Positions 44,372 through 54,855 of a stretch of 64,000 nt of DNA are shown piece after piece. The position numbers were made by a program, and so were the translations under genes. Position 1 is the first letter of the stretch; the number at the start of each line of letters is the position of its first letter. This DNA is from Thioclava sp. JE_KL1 (GTDB lineage Bacteria > Pseudomonadota > Alphaproteobacteria > Rhodobacterales > Rhodobacteraceae), in the NCBI RefSeq assembly GCF_009296265.1, contig NZ_WBJS01000002.1, positions 310,001 through 374,000 on the forward strand, given 5' to 3'. Under the pieces are notes generated by a model, which was not told the DNA's origin, did no database searches, and was given only the letters and a program-made list of their open reading frames with translations.

Positions 44372-45804
44372 AGTTCCTTTAGCAGGGCGCGCAGCGTGTC
44401 TGCGGCGGTGCTCAACGCCCGTTCGTCGAAGGCGGCATAGCCCAAGAGCAGGCCTTGCGGCGGGTCAGGCAGGCGGGCGTGGGACGATAGCGCCCGCAGC
44501 GTGAGGCCCACCGCTTTGGCGCGCTCGGATATCGCACGGTCGCCCAGAGGGGCGAGGGCCGGGCCGAGGCCTGCGCAGAGATGCATTCCCGACGGATCGG
44601 GCTGAAGCTGAAGATAGTCCTCCAGTCCCGTCAGTTCGTTCAGCAGGTGACGCTGTCGCTTGGCGTAATGGCGCCGCATCCGCCGCAGATGGGTCGCGAA
44701 TTCGCCGCTCGCCATGAAGCTCGCCAGCGCCGGTTGCGGAACCATCGAGACCCGCGATCCGGTCGTCGCAATCGCGTCGCGCATCGGGGTCACCAGCCGC
44801 TCGGGCAACACCAGATAGCCGATCCGCAGCGCCGGGCTGAGCAGTTTCGAGAAGCTGCCCATGTAGATCACGCGCTGCAACCCATCGAGCCCCGCCAGCG
44901 CCGGCAGGGGCTGACCGCGATAGCGGAACTCGCTGTCGTAATCATCCTCGACGATCAATGCATCGCGCTCGCGCGCCCAGTCGAGGAGCGCCAGCCTGCG
45001 CGTCAGCGGCATCGCGATCCCGGTCGGGAAATGGCGCGATGGGGTGATGGTGACCGCGCGAGTCTCGGGCGGCAGATCGGCGGGGTCGAGCCCCTCTGCG
45101 TCGATGCGCACCGGGCGCTCGGTGATCCCGCTTGCGGCCAGCACATGACTCATCGTCGCCCAGCCTGGGTCTTCGGTCGCCATCAGCGCGCCGGGGGGTA
45201 GCGCCGCCCGCGCGATCAGGTCGAACCCGTCCCACGCACCGCCGGTGATCACCACCTGTTCGGTCGCGCAGTCGAGGCCGCGCCATGCCGCGAGGTGGTC
45301 GCGGATCGCCTGCCGCAGCGGAGGCCAGCCGAACGGGTCGGGCCGGTGGAGAAGCGGGGGATCGGGGTTGCGCCACGCCCGTTCGAGATGGCGCGCCCAA
45401 AGCCTGTGCGGGAACAGCGCCTGATCGGGCAGGCCGGGCTGAAAGGGCAGCCACGTCTGTGCCGCGTGCGGCTCCGAATGTGGCGCGTGCCGCGGCGCGG
45501 GCGGTGCGAGATGGGGCAGGTCCTCGGCCACATAGGTGCCGCCGCCGGGGCGGGTGCTCAGATAGCCCTCGGCGATCAGTTGATCATAGGCGGTGGTCAC
45601 CGTCATGCGCGAGACCGACAGCTCCTCGGCCAGAGCGCGGCTTGGCGGCAGGCGCTCTCCGGCTGCGGCGGGATCGGCACGCAGCATCTCGCGCAGCGCT
45701 TGCGTCAGCTGCGCGTGCAGCGGCAAGCCGGAGCGGCGATCCAGCGACAGGCCGAAGAGGGCGGCGTTCAGATTGGACTGGTACATTTTGGCGAAACTGG
45801 ACAT
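44368..45804 (-). CDS. MocR/PdxR-type transcriptional regulator
   Basis: A 478-residue GntR-type regulator. The N-terminal winged helix (LHAQLTQALREML, GERLPPSRALAEELSVSRMTVTTAYDQLIAEGYL) is fused to a class I aminotransferase-like domain with a PLP-binding Lys in MGSFSKLLSPALRIGYLVLP. Such proteins sense PLP or an amino compound. It is divergent by 66 bases from the PNPOx-like gene at 45871, its probable target. Confidence 0.9.
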   Translation of the reverse strand: MSSFAKMYQSNLNAALFGLSLDRRSGLPLHAQLTQALREMLRADPAAAGERLPPSRALAEELSVSRMTVTTAYDQLIAEGYLSTRPGGGTYVAEDLPHLAPPAPRHAPHSEPHAAQTWLPFQPGLPDQALFPHRLWARHLERAWRNPDPPLLHRPDPFGWPPLRQAIRDHLAAWRGLDCATEQVVITGGAWDGFDLIARAALPPGALMATEDPGWATMSHVLAASGITERPVRIDAEGLDPADLPPETRAVTITPSRHFPTGIAMPLTRRLALLDWARERDALIVEDDYDSEFRYRGQPLPALAGLDGLQRVIYMGSFSKLLSPALRIGYLVLPERLVTPMRDAIATTGSRVSMVPQPALASFMASGEFATHLRRMRRHYAKRQRHLLNELTGLEDYLQLQPDPSGMHLCAGLGPALAPLGDRAISERAKAVGLTLRALSSHARLPDPPQGLLLGYAAFDERALSTAADTLRALLKEL

Positions 45805-45870
45805 GTTTTCCTATCCAATAGGGCGGTATCGCTGCCGGGACAAGATAGACCCGCTTTGAGTGAGAGCCCC

Positions 45871-46527
45871 ATGACCGAGACCCTTCCCGTGACTGACCGT
45901 TCCCGCCTGCGCCGCCTGCATGAGCGCGGCCATTTCGACCGCGAGACGATCAACGCGATCCTCGATGCGCAGCCGATGTGCCATGTGGGCTATGTCCGCG
46001 ACGGCAAGCCCTACGTGACGCCGACGATGCAATGGCGCGAGGGCAATCACGTCTATTGGCACGGCTCTTCCGCGAGCCGCGCGCTGCGCAGCGAGACGCA
46101 GGCCGAGGTCTGCCTGACGGTGTCGATCCTCGACGGGTTGGTGCTGGCACGCTCGGGCATGCACCATTCGCTCAATACGCGGTCGGTGATGCTCTATGGG
46201 ACCGCGTTCAAGGTGGAGGATCCGGCGGAGAAGCTGCAAAAGCTCGGGACCTTCGTGAACCATCTCTATCCGGGGCGCTACGAGATGCTGCGCCCCGATC
46301 ACGCGCAGGATCTGAAAGCGACGACCGTGCTGGGGATGGAGATCACTGAGGGCGCGGCGAAGATCCGCACCGGCGGGCCGAGCGATGACGAAGAAGATTA
46401 CGCATTGCCGATCTGGGCCGGGGTGATCCCGATCCGTATGGAGGTGGGCGACCCGATCCCCGATCCGCGCAATCTCGACGCCGTCGAGATGCCCGCGCAT
46501 GTGCGCGATTTCCGCTATGGCGGTTAA
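45871..46527 (+). CDS. Pyridoxamine 5'-phosphate oxidase-like FMN-binding protein
   Basis: A 218-residue split-barrel flavoprotein of the nitroimidazole-resistance/PNPOx-like type: CHVGYVRDGKPYVTPTMQWREGNHVYWHGSSASRALR, VCLTVSILDGLVLARSGMHHSLNTRSVMLYG, and a C-terminal GVIPIRMEVGDPIPD. The reaction is unknown; members bind flavin and act as oxidoreductases. The divergent MocR regulator (PLP-sensing family) suggests a link to B6 or amine metabolism. The stop overlaps the opposing gene by 4 bases. Confidence 0.82.
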   Translation: MTETLPVTDRSRLRRLHERGHFDRETINAILDAQPMCHVGYVRDGKPYVTPTMQWREGNHVYWHGSSASRALRSETQAEVCLTVSILDGLVLARSGMHHSLNTRSVMLYGTAFKVEDPAEKLQKLGTFVNHLYPGRYEMLRPDHAQDLKATTVLGMEITEGAAKIRTGGPSDDEEDYALPIWAGVIPIRMEVGDPIPDPRNLDAVEMPAHVRDFRYGG

Positions 46528-48182
46528 TTCGAGGCGATCTGGTCCAGCTCTCTCAGGCGCATCTCGTAGAAGTAGGTGAGGCAGTCGATCAGGCTGCGGA
46601 ATTGCAGCGGGTCGTTCGTGTCGATGCCGCCCGGACGACAGGCGCGGTCGCGGATCTTGAGCCAATGACGTTGGCTCTGCTTCGTGCCCTCTGCGTCCTT
46701 CGCGACGGCGCGCGGGTAGAGTTTGCCCAGCACCCCGTCGAGCTGGCCGAGCGGGCGGATCAGGCAGATCACCTCCGCCGCCGGATCGAGCTTGCCGGTG
46801 CAGTCGAAGCTGGGGCCGGTGATAGCGGGGAATTTGGCGAGGATCGGCGTAAGCTCTTCGGAGGGCTCGATGGCGGGGAAATTGTTCCAGACGCCATCGG
46901 GGCCGAGGATGGTGAAATCGTTGATCGGGTAGGGAGCGCTGTAGTCAAGTACCTCGCGCTGCGTGGCTGTTGTCCCGTTCATCGTGAGAAACGTATCGTT
47001 GGCATGAATGTCGATATTGTAGGTTTTGACATACCATTGCCCGTCAGCGTCCTTGAACACGTTACAGTCGACGCGGCCCGGACCTGCGAGCTTCGCCTGC
47101 AGATAGTAGGAGTCGTCGCCCGCGGCCGGCAAAAGGACGTTCGACGTGAGCGGGCCGATCTTGGATCTCAGCAGCCGAGGGCGGGAGTCGCCGGAGGTTT
47201 TCAGGCCTTCTTCTGTCGCCTGTCCGAAGCTTGAGTATCTTGACCACAAACGGATCAGGCCACGCTCCGGGATGGTCTCTGAAGATACTGGCGGGCCAGT
47301 CATCACCCGGCGGCCGGTATTTGCGAATACCACGAATTCGCAGGCGTTTATGGCACCCAGAATGTCCACATTGGCCGGGTTCGGGGCGCGGTCGGCAAGG
47401 ACAGTCGTCTTTGTCTGATCGAGCCGGTTATATGAATTGATCAGCAGGTACTGCTCGCCCAGCGGCCTGTCGTCGTCCTTCTGATATTTCTTGCCGATCA
47501 TTTCGAAGACGAAGCTCGGAGCGATATTCCATGTCCCCATCCGCTTCGTGAGTTCGTTGATGGCGTCCTGAGCCTGCGCGTAGAATTGCGTGGCGATCTG
47601 ATTGCCGAGCGTGCTCGAAAACGGCGTGCCATCGGGGATCATAAGCGTATTCGAGAGGCTCGAGAATGGCGCGTGAAACCCGACGACGCCTTCGGTGTGG
47701 ACGTATCGCGCGTTCCACATCGGGTAGCCGCGCAGCATCCGCTCTGAGCCGCCCAGAAACGCGATCGCACAGGCCGAGAGGCACCGGTTGCCTTTGCCGA
47801 CGAATGTAGCGAAGCCGCGGATCGAGTCGGAGAGTTTGAGGCCCTCGTAGAAATCGCCGCCGTCGCTGTCGAGAGAGACGACGACAGGGCGCATATTCAC
47901 CCCGCCCGTAATCGGATCGAAAATCTCGCTGGCCTTGTCGGTGATCAGGTTTCTGAATGTCTCTGCGTCGCCGGGCGCGATTTCGCCTCTAATATGAATG
48001 TGCAACGCGTTCTTGAAATCGAAGCTGTCGCCCGGCTTGGTCCCGGTGGCCATATCCACGCCGATATAAGGTAACACGAACTCATCCGTGATCGGCGGTG
48101 CCCAGTAGATGTCGGCTGCCTGGGCAGTCGGCGCGAAAGTGAGAGTGCTCAACAGGGCAACGGCAGGGATCAGTCGTCGCAT
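46524..48182 (-). CDS. Exported protein with ClpP-like N-terminal and LprI-like C-terminal regions
   Basis: A 552-residue protein with signal peptide (MRRLIPAVALLSTLTFAPTAQA). Residues ~60-190 resemble the ClpP/crotonase fold of periplasmic ClpP-like proteins: VVVSLDSDGGDFYEGLKLSDSI, CLSACAIAFLGGSERM (Ser-Ala like a nucleophile elbow) and VVGFHAPF (possible His). Residues ~440-550 resemble the LprI/DUF1311 cysteine-rich domain (FDCTGKLDPAAEVICL, WLKIRDRAC). It is the third gene of an overlapping operon. A periplasmic protease/inhibitor role is conceivable but unproven. Confidence 0.62.
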   Translation of the reverse strand: MRRLIPAVALLSTLTFAPTAQAADIYWAPPITDEFVLPYIGVDMATGTKPGDSFDFKNALHIHIRGEIAPGDAETFRNLITDKASEIFDPITGGVNMRPVVVSLDSDGGDFYEGLKLSDSIRGFATFVGKGNRCLSACAIAFLGGSERMLRGYPMWNARYVHTEGVVGFHAPFSSLSNTLMIPDGTPFSSTLGNQIATQFYAQAQDAINELTKRMGTWNIAPSFVFEMIGKKYQKDDDRPLGEQYLLINSYNRLDQTKTTVLADRAPNPANVDILGAINACEFVVFANTGRRVMTGPPVSSETIPERGLIRLWSRYSSFGQATEEGLKTSGDSRPRLLRSKIGPLTSNVLLPAAGDDSYYLQAKLAGPGRVDCNVFKDADGQWYVKTYNIDIHANDTFLTMNGTTATQREVLDYSAPYPINDFTILGPDGVWNNFPAIEPSEELTPILAKFPAITGPSFDCTGKLDPAAEVICLIRPLGQLDGVLGKLYPRAVAKDAEGTKQSQRHWLKIRDRACRPGGIDTNDPLQFRSLIDCLTYFYEMRLRELDQIASN

Positions 48183-48814
48183 CTGGCCTCCACGAAGTGC
48201 TGCAGGCCGGTCCCGAGCCCGGAAGTACCGAAGGTCTCGCGCACTTGGGTGAGCGGGCCTTGGTAGAGGTCGGCGAAACTGGCGGCGTAGCCACAGAAAT
48301 AGTCAGTGGCGATCTGTGCGTCGCAGCGTTTGGTCGCGATGCACAGCTCGACCTGATCGAAGAAATTCGCCATTTCCGATACGGCCGCGAATTGCTCCTG
48401 GCGCTTTGCGGGGGGGCGTTTCTGGAAGAGCAGGTCAAGAAATTTTTGTCGCTGCGCGGGAGGGATGCCGCCTTTGATCGCTGTGACTTTGGCTAGGGCG
48501 TCCGAGTTCTGCCACCAGAACTGCGCAAGTTCGCGGCGGGCGCTTCCTGCATATTCGAGGTCGGAAAAGCGCGCGACCATTTCGAGCGAGAGATCGGCTT
48601 TCCGGTCCTCGCGCCATTGGTAGATTTGCCCGGCGGTGAAGAGGAGGGCAGCTATCGTGGCGATCCAGGAGCCCATCTCGATCTTATCCCGGAGGCTCAT
48701 GGCCGTGTTAGACGCGGCTTCGGGCGAGGCGGTATCCGTTTCAGGCGCGTCTCTGGGCACATTGGGGGCGTCTGCGGTAGCGGGCGGCGTTTGCCCCGCG
48801 CTCACTGCGGGCAT
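48170..48814 (-). CDS. Hypothetical membrane-anchored protein
   Basis: A 214-residue protein with a Pro/Ala/Thr-rich N-terminus (1-38), one transmembrane segment (MGSWIATIAALLFTAGQIYQW, about 47-68) and a soluble helical domain with four Cys (VELCIATKRCDAQ, YFCGYA, EARCDD). I do not recognise the family. It overlaps both neighbours by 13 bases, so the three genes are cotranslated. Confidence 0.6.
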   Translation of the reverse strand: MPAVSAGQTPPATADAPNVPRDAPETDTASPEAASNTAMSLRDKIEMGSWIATIAALLFTAGQIYQWREDRKADLSLEMVARFSDLEYAGSARRELAQFWWQNSDALAKVTAIKGGIPPAQRQKFLDLLFQKRPPAKRQEQFAAVSEMANFFDQVELCIATKRCDAQIATDYFCGYAASFADLYQGPLTQVRETFGTSGLGTGLQHFVEARCDD

Positions 48815-49305
48815 CCCGAGAAATCAAGCTCGGCCACCGGAATTTCGGTCTTCTCGTCGAGCTTTGCGACCTGCTTGCGCGCGACGCTGTCGAAACTGTC
48901 GCGCAGGCATTCGAGCTGCGTACGTGTCAACACGAGCACCGCCGCCTTGGGATTGGCGGGGATGACCGCGCCGGATTGCAACCGCGGCAGACCTTCCGAG
49001 TCGATGGCGGAATTGCGGCTCGTTCCCTGTGCGATCTCCGCTGCGGTGGGGTCGAAAACCCCGTCCTTACAGAAGCCCACGAAGAGGATTGACGGGAATG
49101 CCCGTTGCTCGAGGTAGTCGGTTGCATGATCGCGCAGGCATTCGGCCTGATCCCATCGCAGGGCGGGACCTTCGCCGGAGCTTTGAGCATAAGCGATGCC
49201 CGTCGATGCGAGGGCGATCCCTGCGGCGGCAAGGATCGGAAAGGCAGAAAACTGATACGACGCAATGAACATGACGATGATCCGAACCGAATTGAACCAT
49301 TTCAA
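48802..49305 (-). CDS. Hypothetical exported protein
   Basis: A 167-residue protein with an N-terminal hydrophobic signal (FPILAAAGIALASTGIAYAQ, cleavage near residue 41). The mature domain has four Cys (AECLRD, GFCKDG, LECLRD, SGCPQ), which suggests two disulfides. Two ECLRD repeats frame the domain. No known family recognised. First gene of the operon 49305-46524. Confidence 0.58.
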   Translation of the reverse strand: MKWFNSVRIIVMFIASYQFSAFPILAAAGIALASTGIAYAQSSGEGPALRWDQAECLRDHATDYLEQRAFPSILFVGFCKDGVFDPTAAEIAQGTSRNSAIDSEGLPRLQSGAVIPANPKAAVLVLTRTQLECLRDSFDSVARKQVAKLDEKTEIPVAELDFSGCPQ

Positions 49306-49667
49306 CAGGCTAGCAAATCGGAGGGATTCGGCAAAGCGCCGCCGGGGGCGAGGCGAAACATGCTCGGGCGTTGCGCGGAGCTGTCGGTTTTTGTTCGGTT
49401 TCGGTCGAAGCGCGCAAAAAGGCGCTTCACAAAATCGTGAGCGATAGATCGGGCGATCTTCGAGAAACTTCGAAATTCCTATGAAAAATAGGGATTGAGG
49501 GGGCGCGGCTCCGCATCGGGTAACGCGACCGAGCGTGAAAGCGAAAACGAAATCACTCTCTTGTTTTGTTCCTGTTACATCCGCACACTACGCCGCGTAG
49601 CGCGGAGGCTTCGCTTGGGGCCTCAGATCCATCCAACAATGAATCCCGCTACATATGGGAGGAAGAC
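49306..49667. other. Divergent intergenic region
   Basis: This 362-base gap lies between the unknown envelope operon (minus) and the ugpB-like gene (plus). It contains a short palindromic stretch CTACGCCGCGTAG at 49587-49599. I saw no convincing Pho box, promoter hexamers or small gene. GGGAGGAAGAC before 49668 is the ugpB ribosome-binding site. Confidence 0.45.
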
Positions 49668-50981
49668 ATGAAGAATTTTGCACTCGGTGCGGCGCTTGCG
49701 TCGGCCTCGCTCATTGCGCCGTTTACGGCCAATGCAGCGACGGAAATCCAGTTCTGGCACGCCTTTACCGGCCGTCTCGGCGAGCTCGTCGATCAGCAGG
49801 TCAAGGACTTCAATGCCAGCCAGGACCAGTATGAGGTCGTGGCGACCAACAAGGGCAATTACTCGGAAACGCTGAACGCCGGTATCGCCGCGTTCCGCGC
49901 CGGTGAGCAGCCCGACATCCTGATGGTGTTCGAGGTCGGCACGGCGACGATGATGGCCGCCAAGGGCGCGATCAAGCCGGTCTATCAGGTGATGGAAGAC
50001 GCGGGCGTCGAGTTCAATCCCGACGATTATATCGGCGCGGTGAAGGGCTACTACACCACCACCGACGGCAAGATGCTGTCGCTGCCCTTCAACTCCTCGA
50101 CGCCGGTTCTCTGGGTCAACCGCGACATGCTCGACGAGGCAGGCGTGGCCAAGGATGCGCCGCTGACCACCTGGGAAGATGTCGGCAAGGTGCTCGACCA
50201 GCTGAAGGCTTCGGGCGTCGATTGCCCGATGACCACCGCATGGCAGAGCTGGATCCAGCTCGAGAACCTCTCGGCCTATCACAACGTGCCGTTCGCCAGC
50301 CAAGAGAACGGCTTCGCTGGTCTCGACGCCAAGCTGGAATTCAACGGCCCCGTTCAGGTGAAGCATATCCAGACGCTGGGTGACTGGGCCAAGAAGGGCG
50401 AGTTCATCTACAAGGGCCGCCGCAACGAAGGTGGCGCCGATTTCCGCGCTGGCACCTGCGCGCTCTTCACCGAGAGCTCGGCCGGTTACGCGGGCATCAA
50501 GTCCGAAGCCAAGTTCAACTTCGAGGTTCACCCGCTGCCCTATTGGGGTGACGTGGACGGTGCGCCGCAGAACACCATCATCGGGGGCGCTTCGCTTTGG
50601 GTGATGTCGGGCAAGGAAGACAGCCATTACAAGGGTGTCGCAGAGTTCCTGAGCTATCTCTCCTCGCCGGAAGTGCAGGCGAAGTGGCACCAGGACACCG
50701 GCTATCTGCCGATCACCAAGGCTGCGGCTGATCTGACCCGCGAGCAGGGCTTCTATGACGCGAACCCCGGCACCGATGTGGCTGTGAAGCAGATGACCGC
50801 GAATGCGCCGACCGAGAACTCGAAGGGCATCCGTCTGGGCAACTTCGACCAGATCCGCGGCATTATCGACGAGGAACTGGAAGCTGTCTGGGCCGGTGAC
50901 AAGACCGCTCAGGACGCGCTCGACAACGCGGTGGAGCGTGGCAACCAGCTGCTGCGCCGCTTCGAGCAAGCCAACCGCTAA
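49668..50981 (+). CDS. ABC transporter substrate-binding protein, UgpB-like
   Basis: A 437-residue periplasmic binding protein: signal peptide (MKNFALGAALASASLIAPFTANA), then ATEIQFWHAFTGRLGELVDQQVKDFNASQ and C-terminal FLSYLSSPEVQAKWHQDTGYLPITKAA, as in sn-glycerol-3-phosphate binding protein UgpB. Together with the next three genes it forms a complete ugpBAEC-type importer. Substrate specificity for glycerol-3-phosphate or its diesters is inferred by family only. Confidence 0.85.
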   Translation: MKNFALGAALASASLIAPFTANAATEIQFWHAFTGRLGELVDQQVKDFNASQDQYEVVATNKGNYSETLNAGIAAFRAGEQPDILMVFEVGTATMMAAKGAIKPVYQVMEDAGVEFNPDDYIGAVKGYYTTTDGKMLSLPFNSSTPVLWVNRDMLDEAGVAKDAPLTTWEDVGKVLDQLKASGVDCPMTTAWQSWIQLENLSAYHNVPFASQENGFAGLDAKLEFNGPVQVKHIQTLGDWAKKGEFIYKGRRNEGGADFRAGTCALFTESSAGYAGIKSEAKFNFEVHPLPYWGDVDGAPQNTIIGGASLWVMSGKEDSHYKGVAEFLSYLSSPEVQAKWHQDTGYLPITKAAADLTREQGFYDANPGTDVAVKQMTANAPTENSKGIRLGNFDQIRGIIDEELEAVWAGDKTAQDALDNAVERGNQLLRRFEQANR

Positions 50982-50991
50982 CCCAAATCTG

Positions 50992-51030
50992 GCCGCGGGC
51001 GGGGGAAACCTGCCCGCGGCTATTTCTATT
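50992..51030 (+). terminator. Attenuating hairpin between ugpB- and ugpA-like genes
   Basis: GCCGCGGGCGG (50992-51002) pairs with CTGCCCGCGGC (51010-51020), followed by TATTTCTATT. A position right after the binding-protein gene is usual for raising its level over the permease genes. Confidence 0.72.
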
Positions 51031-51049
51031 CGAAGGCCCCGATCCCGAT

Positions 51050-51931
51050 ATGGAAAAACGCGTAACCTTCAAGGGCTGGCTCTTGCCGATGCTGCTGCTT
51101 GCGCCGCAGTTGATCGTCTCGGGCGTGTTCTTCTTCTACCCGGCGGGCGAGGCGGTGTGGCAATCGCTGTTCATCCCCGATCCGTTCGGGCTGTCGATGC
51201 AATATGTGGGCCTCGGCAATTTCGAATACCTGTTCAACGACCCTTATTACCGCGCGTCCTTCGTGACGACGGCGGTGTTCTCGACCCTCGTGACACTGGT
51301 CTCGATGATCCCGGCGCTGTTCCTCGCGGTGCTGGCGGATCGGCTGGTGAAAGGGGCGGGCACCTATCGCACGCTCCTGATCTGGCCCTATGCGGTCGCG
51401 CCCGCCGTGGCCGGTGTGCTGTGGCTCTTCATGTTCAACACGCGGATCGGTGTGGTCGCCTTCTATCTCAACCAGATGGGCTATGACTGGAACCATGTGC
51501 TCAACGAGCATGAGGCGATGGGGCTCGTCGTCGTGGCGTCGGCCTGGGGCCGGATCAGCTACAACTTCCTGTTCTATTTCGCGGCGCTGCAAGCGGTGCC
51601 GAAATCGGTGATCGAGGCGGCGGCGATCGACGGGGCGCGGTTCTGGCGGCGCTTCTTCACGATCGTGCTGCCGCTTCTGTCGCCCACAACCTTCTTCCTG
51701 CTGGTCGTCAACATCGTCTATGCCTTCTTCGAGACCTTCGGCGTGATCCACACGATCACCTCCGGCGGTCCGCAACAGGCCACCACGATCCTCGTCTACA
51801 AGGTCTATGCCGACGGGTTCGTCGGTCAGGATCTTGGAAGCTCCGCCGCGCAATCCGTGGTGCTGCTCGTGGTCGTGGGCTTCCTGACGGTGCTGCAATT
51901 CAAATTCGTCGAGAAGCGGGTGCATTACTGA
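51050..51931 (+). CDS. ABC transporter permease, UgpA-like
   Basis: A 293-residue inner-membrane permease with six transmembrane segments, opening with the UgpA-like [33 protein letters not shown]. The EAA-type coupling loop is [26 protein letters not shown]. Pairs with the UgpE-like permease; overlaps its start by one base. Confidence 0.88.
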   Translation: MEKRVTFKGWLLPMLLLAPQLIVSGVFFFYPAGEAVWQSLFIPDPFGLSMQYVGLGNFEYLFNDPYYRASFVTTAVFSTLVTLVSMIPALFLAVLADRLVKGAGTYRTLLIWPYAVAPAVAGVLWLFMFNTRIGVVAFYLNQMGYDWNHVLNEHEAMGLVVVASAWGRISYNFLFYFAALQAVPKSVIEAAAIDGARFWRRFFTIVLPLLSPTTFFLLVVNIVYAFFETFGVIHTITSGGPQQATTILVYKVYADGFVGQDLGSSAAQSVVLLVVVGFLTVLQFKFVEKRVHY

Positions 51932-52800
51932 TGGCTGACATGCACAACGAACCGCCCCCGGGCATGGTGGAAAAGCGCGGCTCCGGTCTTTGGCTGACCC
52001 ATGTGCTGATGATCGTGGGCGTGCTGGTGATCTTCTTCCCGATCTGGCTGGCCTTCGTGGCCTCGACGCACACGCAGCAAGAGATCGCGCAGGCGCCGAT
52101 GCCGGTGATGCCGGGCTCGCACCTGATCGAGAACTATTCGGATGCGCTGTTCTCCGGGGTGAACGTACCGGTCGCGACGATGCTGGTGAACTCGCTGGTG
52201 ATGGCGCTGGGGATCGCGCTCGGCAAGATCGCGATCTCGCTCTTGTCGGCCTTCGCGATCGTCTATTTCCGCTTTCCGGGGCGGCGCTTCTTCTTCTGGA
52301 TGATCTTCATCACGCTGATGCTGCCGGTCGAGGTGCGGATCGTGCCGACCTACGAAGTCGTCGCGGGCTTCGGGATGCTCAACAGCTATTCCGGCCTGAT
52401 CCTGCCTCTGATCGCGTCGGCCACGGCGACCTTCCTGTTCCGCCAGTTCTTCCTGACGGTGCCGGACGAGCTGGCCGAGGCTGCGCGCGTCGATGGTGCG
52501 CGTCCGATGCGCTTCTTCTTCGATATCCTGCTGCCAATGAGCCGCACGAATATCGCGGCGCTCTTCGTGATCCTCTTCATCTATGGCTGGAATCAGTATC
52601 TCTGGCCGCTTCTCATCACCACCAATCCCGAGATGAACACCATCGTCATGGGGCTCAAGCAGATGTTCCCGTCGGGCGACGATATCGCCGATTGGCCGGT
52701 CATCATGGCGACCTCGATCCTCGCGATGATCCCGCCGGTGATTGTGGTGATCTCGATGCAGAAACTCTTCATTCGCGGCCTCGTGGACAGCGAGAAATAA
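51931..52800 (+). CDS. ABC transporter permease, UgpE-like
   Basis: A 289-residue permease with six membrane segments and the EAA loop [29 protein letters not shown]. The N-terminal [32 protein letters not shown] and the C-terminal [20 protein letters not shown] match UgpE. It lies 9 bases before the ATPase gene. Confidence 0.88.
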   Translation: MADMHNEPPPGMVEKRGSGLWLTHVLMIVGVLVIFFPIWLAFVASTHTQQEIAQAPMPVMPGSHLIENYSDALFSGVNVPVATMLVNSLVMALGIALGKIAISLLSAFAIVYFRFPGRRFFFWMIFITLMLPVEVRIVPTYEVVAGFGMLNSYSGLILPLIASATATFLFRQFFLTVPDELAEAARVDGARPMRFFFDILLPMSRTNIAALFVILFIYGWNQYLWPLLITTNPEMNTIVMGLKQMFPSGDDIADWPVIMATSILAMIPPVIVVISMQKLFIRGLVDSEK

Positions 52801-52809
52801 GGGCAGACA

Positions 52810-53858
<1,049 letters not shown>

Positions 53859-53862
<4 letters not shown>

Positions 53863-54668
53863 TCCGCCCCGATCCGGTGGCTGATCGCTTTCGCGGCCTG
53901 AGCGACCGCTTGCCCGAGCGCGGGCAGGCGGCTATCGGGAATCCGCTGCACGGGCCCGGAGACTGAAATCCCCGCCACCGCGTCACCATGTGCGTCGAAG
54001 ATCGGCGCGGCGATGCAGCGCATCCCGAGCGTGCGTTCTTCATCGTCCACCGCGTAGCCCTGCGCCATGACCCGCGCCAGTTCGGCGCGTAGCGTCGGCG
54101 CATCGCCGATGGTGCGGTCATTGAAGCGCGTGAAGTCATACTCCGCGAGGAGCTGGTCGAGCCGGTCCGGCGCGTAGGTGCTCAGAAGCGCCTTGCCGAT
54201 GCCCGACGCATGCAGCGGTGCGACCGTGCCCGGCGGGAAGAACGCCCGGATCGGATCATGCGTCTCCACCTGCCCGGTAAACAGCACCTGACCCGCCCGC
54301 TCCACGCCCAGATTTGACGTCTCCCCGGTCGCGCGCATCAGATCCTGCATGAGCGGCCGCGCACGCTCGAACACATTGGTGCGTCGCAGGAAGGCTGAGC
54401 CGATGCGGAAGGCCGCCGGACCGATATGCCAGTCCTGCGCCTCGGGTTCCACGAAATCGCGGGCATGAAGCGTGGCCAGAACCCGGTGCATCGTCGCCGG
54501 AGACTGATCCAGCTCGCGTGCGATGGCGCTCAGCGGCAGCCCGCCATGCCGCGCCAGCAGGTCCAGCACGTCGAGCGCCCGGTCAAGTGCGAGGATCGTG
54601 CCCTGCGCGGGGTCGGTGTTGAAGCCTTTCGGGCGGCCCTTCCGGCGGGGCATGGTCATCGGGCGCAC
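53859..54668 (-). CDS. IclR-family transcriptional regulator, BhcR-like
   Basis: A 269-residue regulator: winged HTH (RALDVLDLLARHGGLPLSAIARELDQSPATMHRVLATLHARDFV) and the IclR effector domain (PLHASGIGKALLSTY, DDEERTLGMRCIAAPIFDAHGDAVAGISVSGP). It is divergent from a BhcA-like aminotransferase gene, as bhcR is in Paracoccus, where it responds to glyoxylate and controls the beta-hydroxyaspartate cycle. The TTTCA-N5-TGAAA site at 54718-54732 between them may be its operator. Confidence 0.8.
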
Positions 54669-54717
54669 CTCTGAGTGGCAAAAAGAAATATCTTACTCAG
54701 TATAAAGCAAAATCTAA

Positions 54718-54732
54718 TTTCACTGTATGAAA
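54718..54732. promoter_or_regulatory. Perfect inverted repeat in the IclR/aminotransferase gap
   Basis: TTTCA-CTGTA-TGAAA is a perfect 5+5 inverted repeat with 5-base spacer, in the AT-rich part of the 187-base divergent gap. Its length and symmetry suit an IclR dimer; function is inferred. Confidence 0.5.
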
Positions 54733-54855
54733 AAATCAAAGCATTGAATTCCTTTATGATTCTCGGCCGACGCGCTGCAAACGCCGACGATCCGTAAAAA
54801 TTTCTGCGTCAGCCCCGCCATGCTAGAAACGCTTCCGACACATGGAGGAGGCGTC

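Noticed and set aside
49306-49667. Possible Pho box upstream of the ugpB-like gene
   Set aside because: Only a partial CTGTTACAT-like half-site was seen; no second half at the right spacing, so PhoB control is not claimed.
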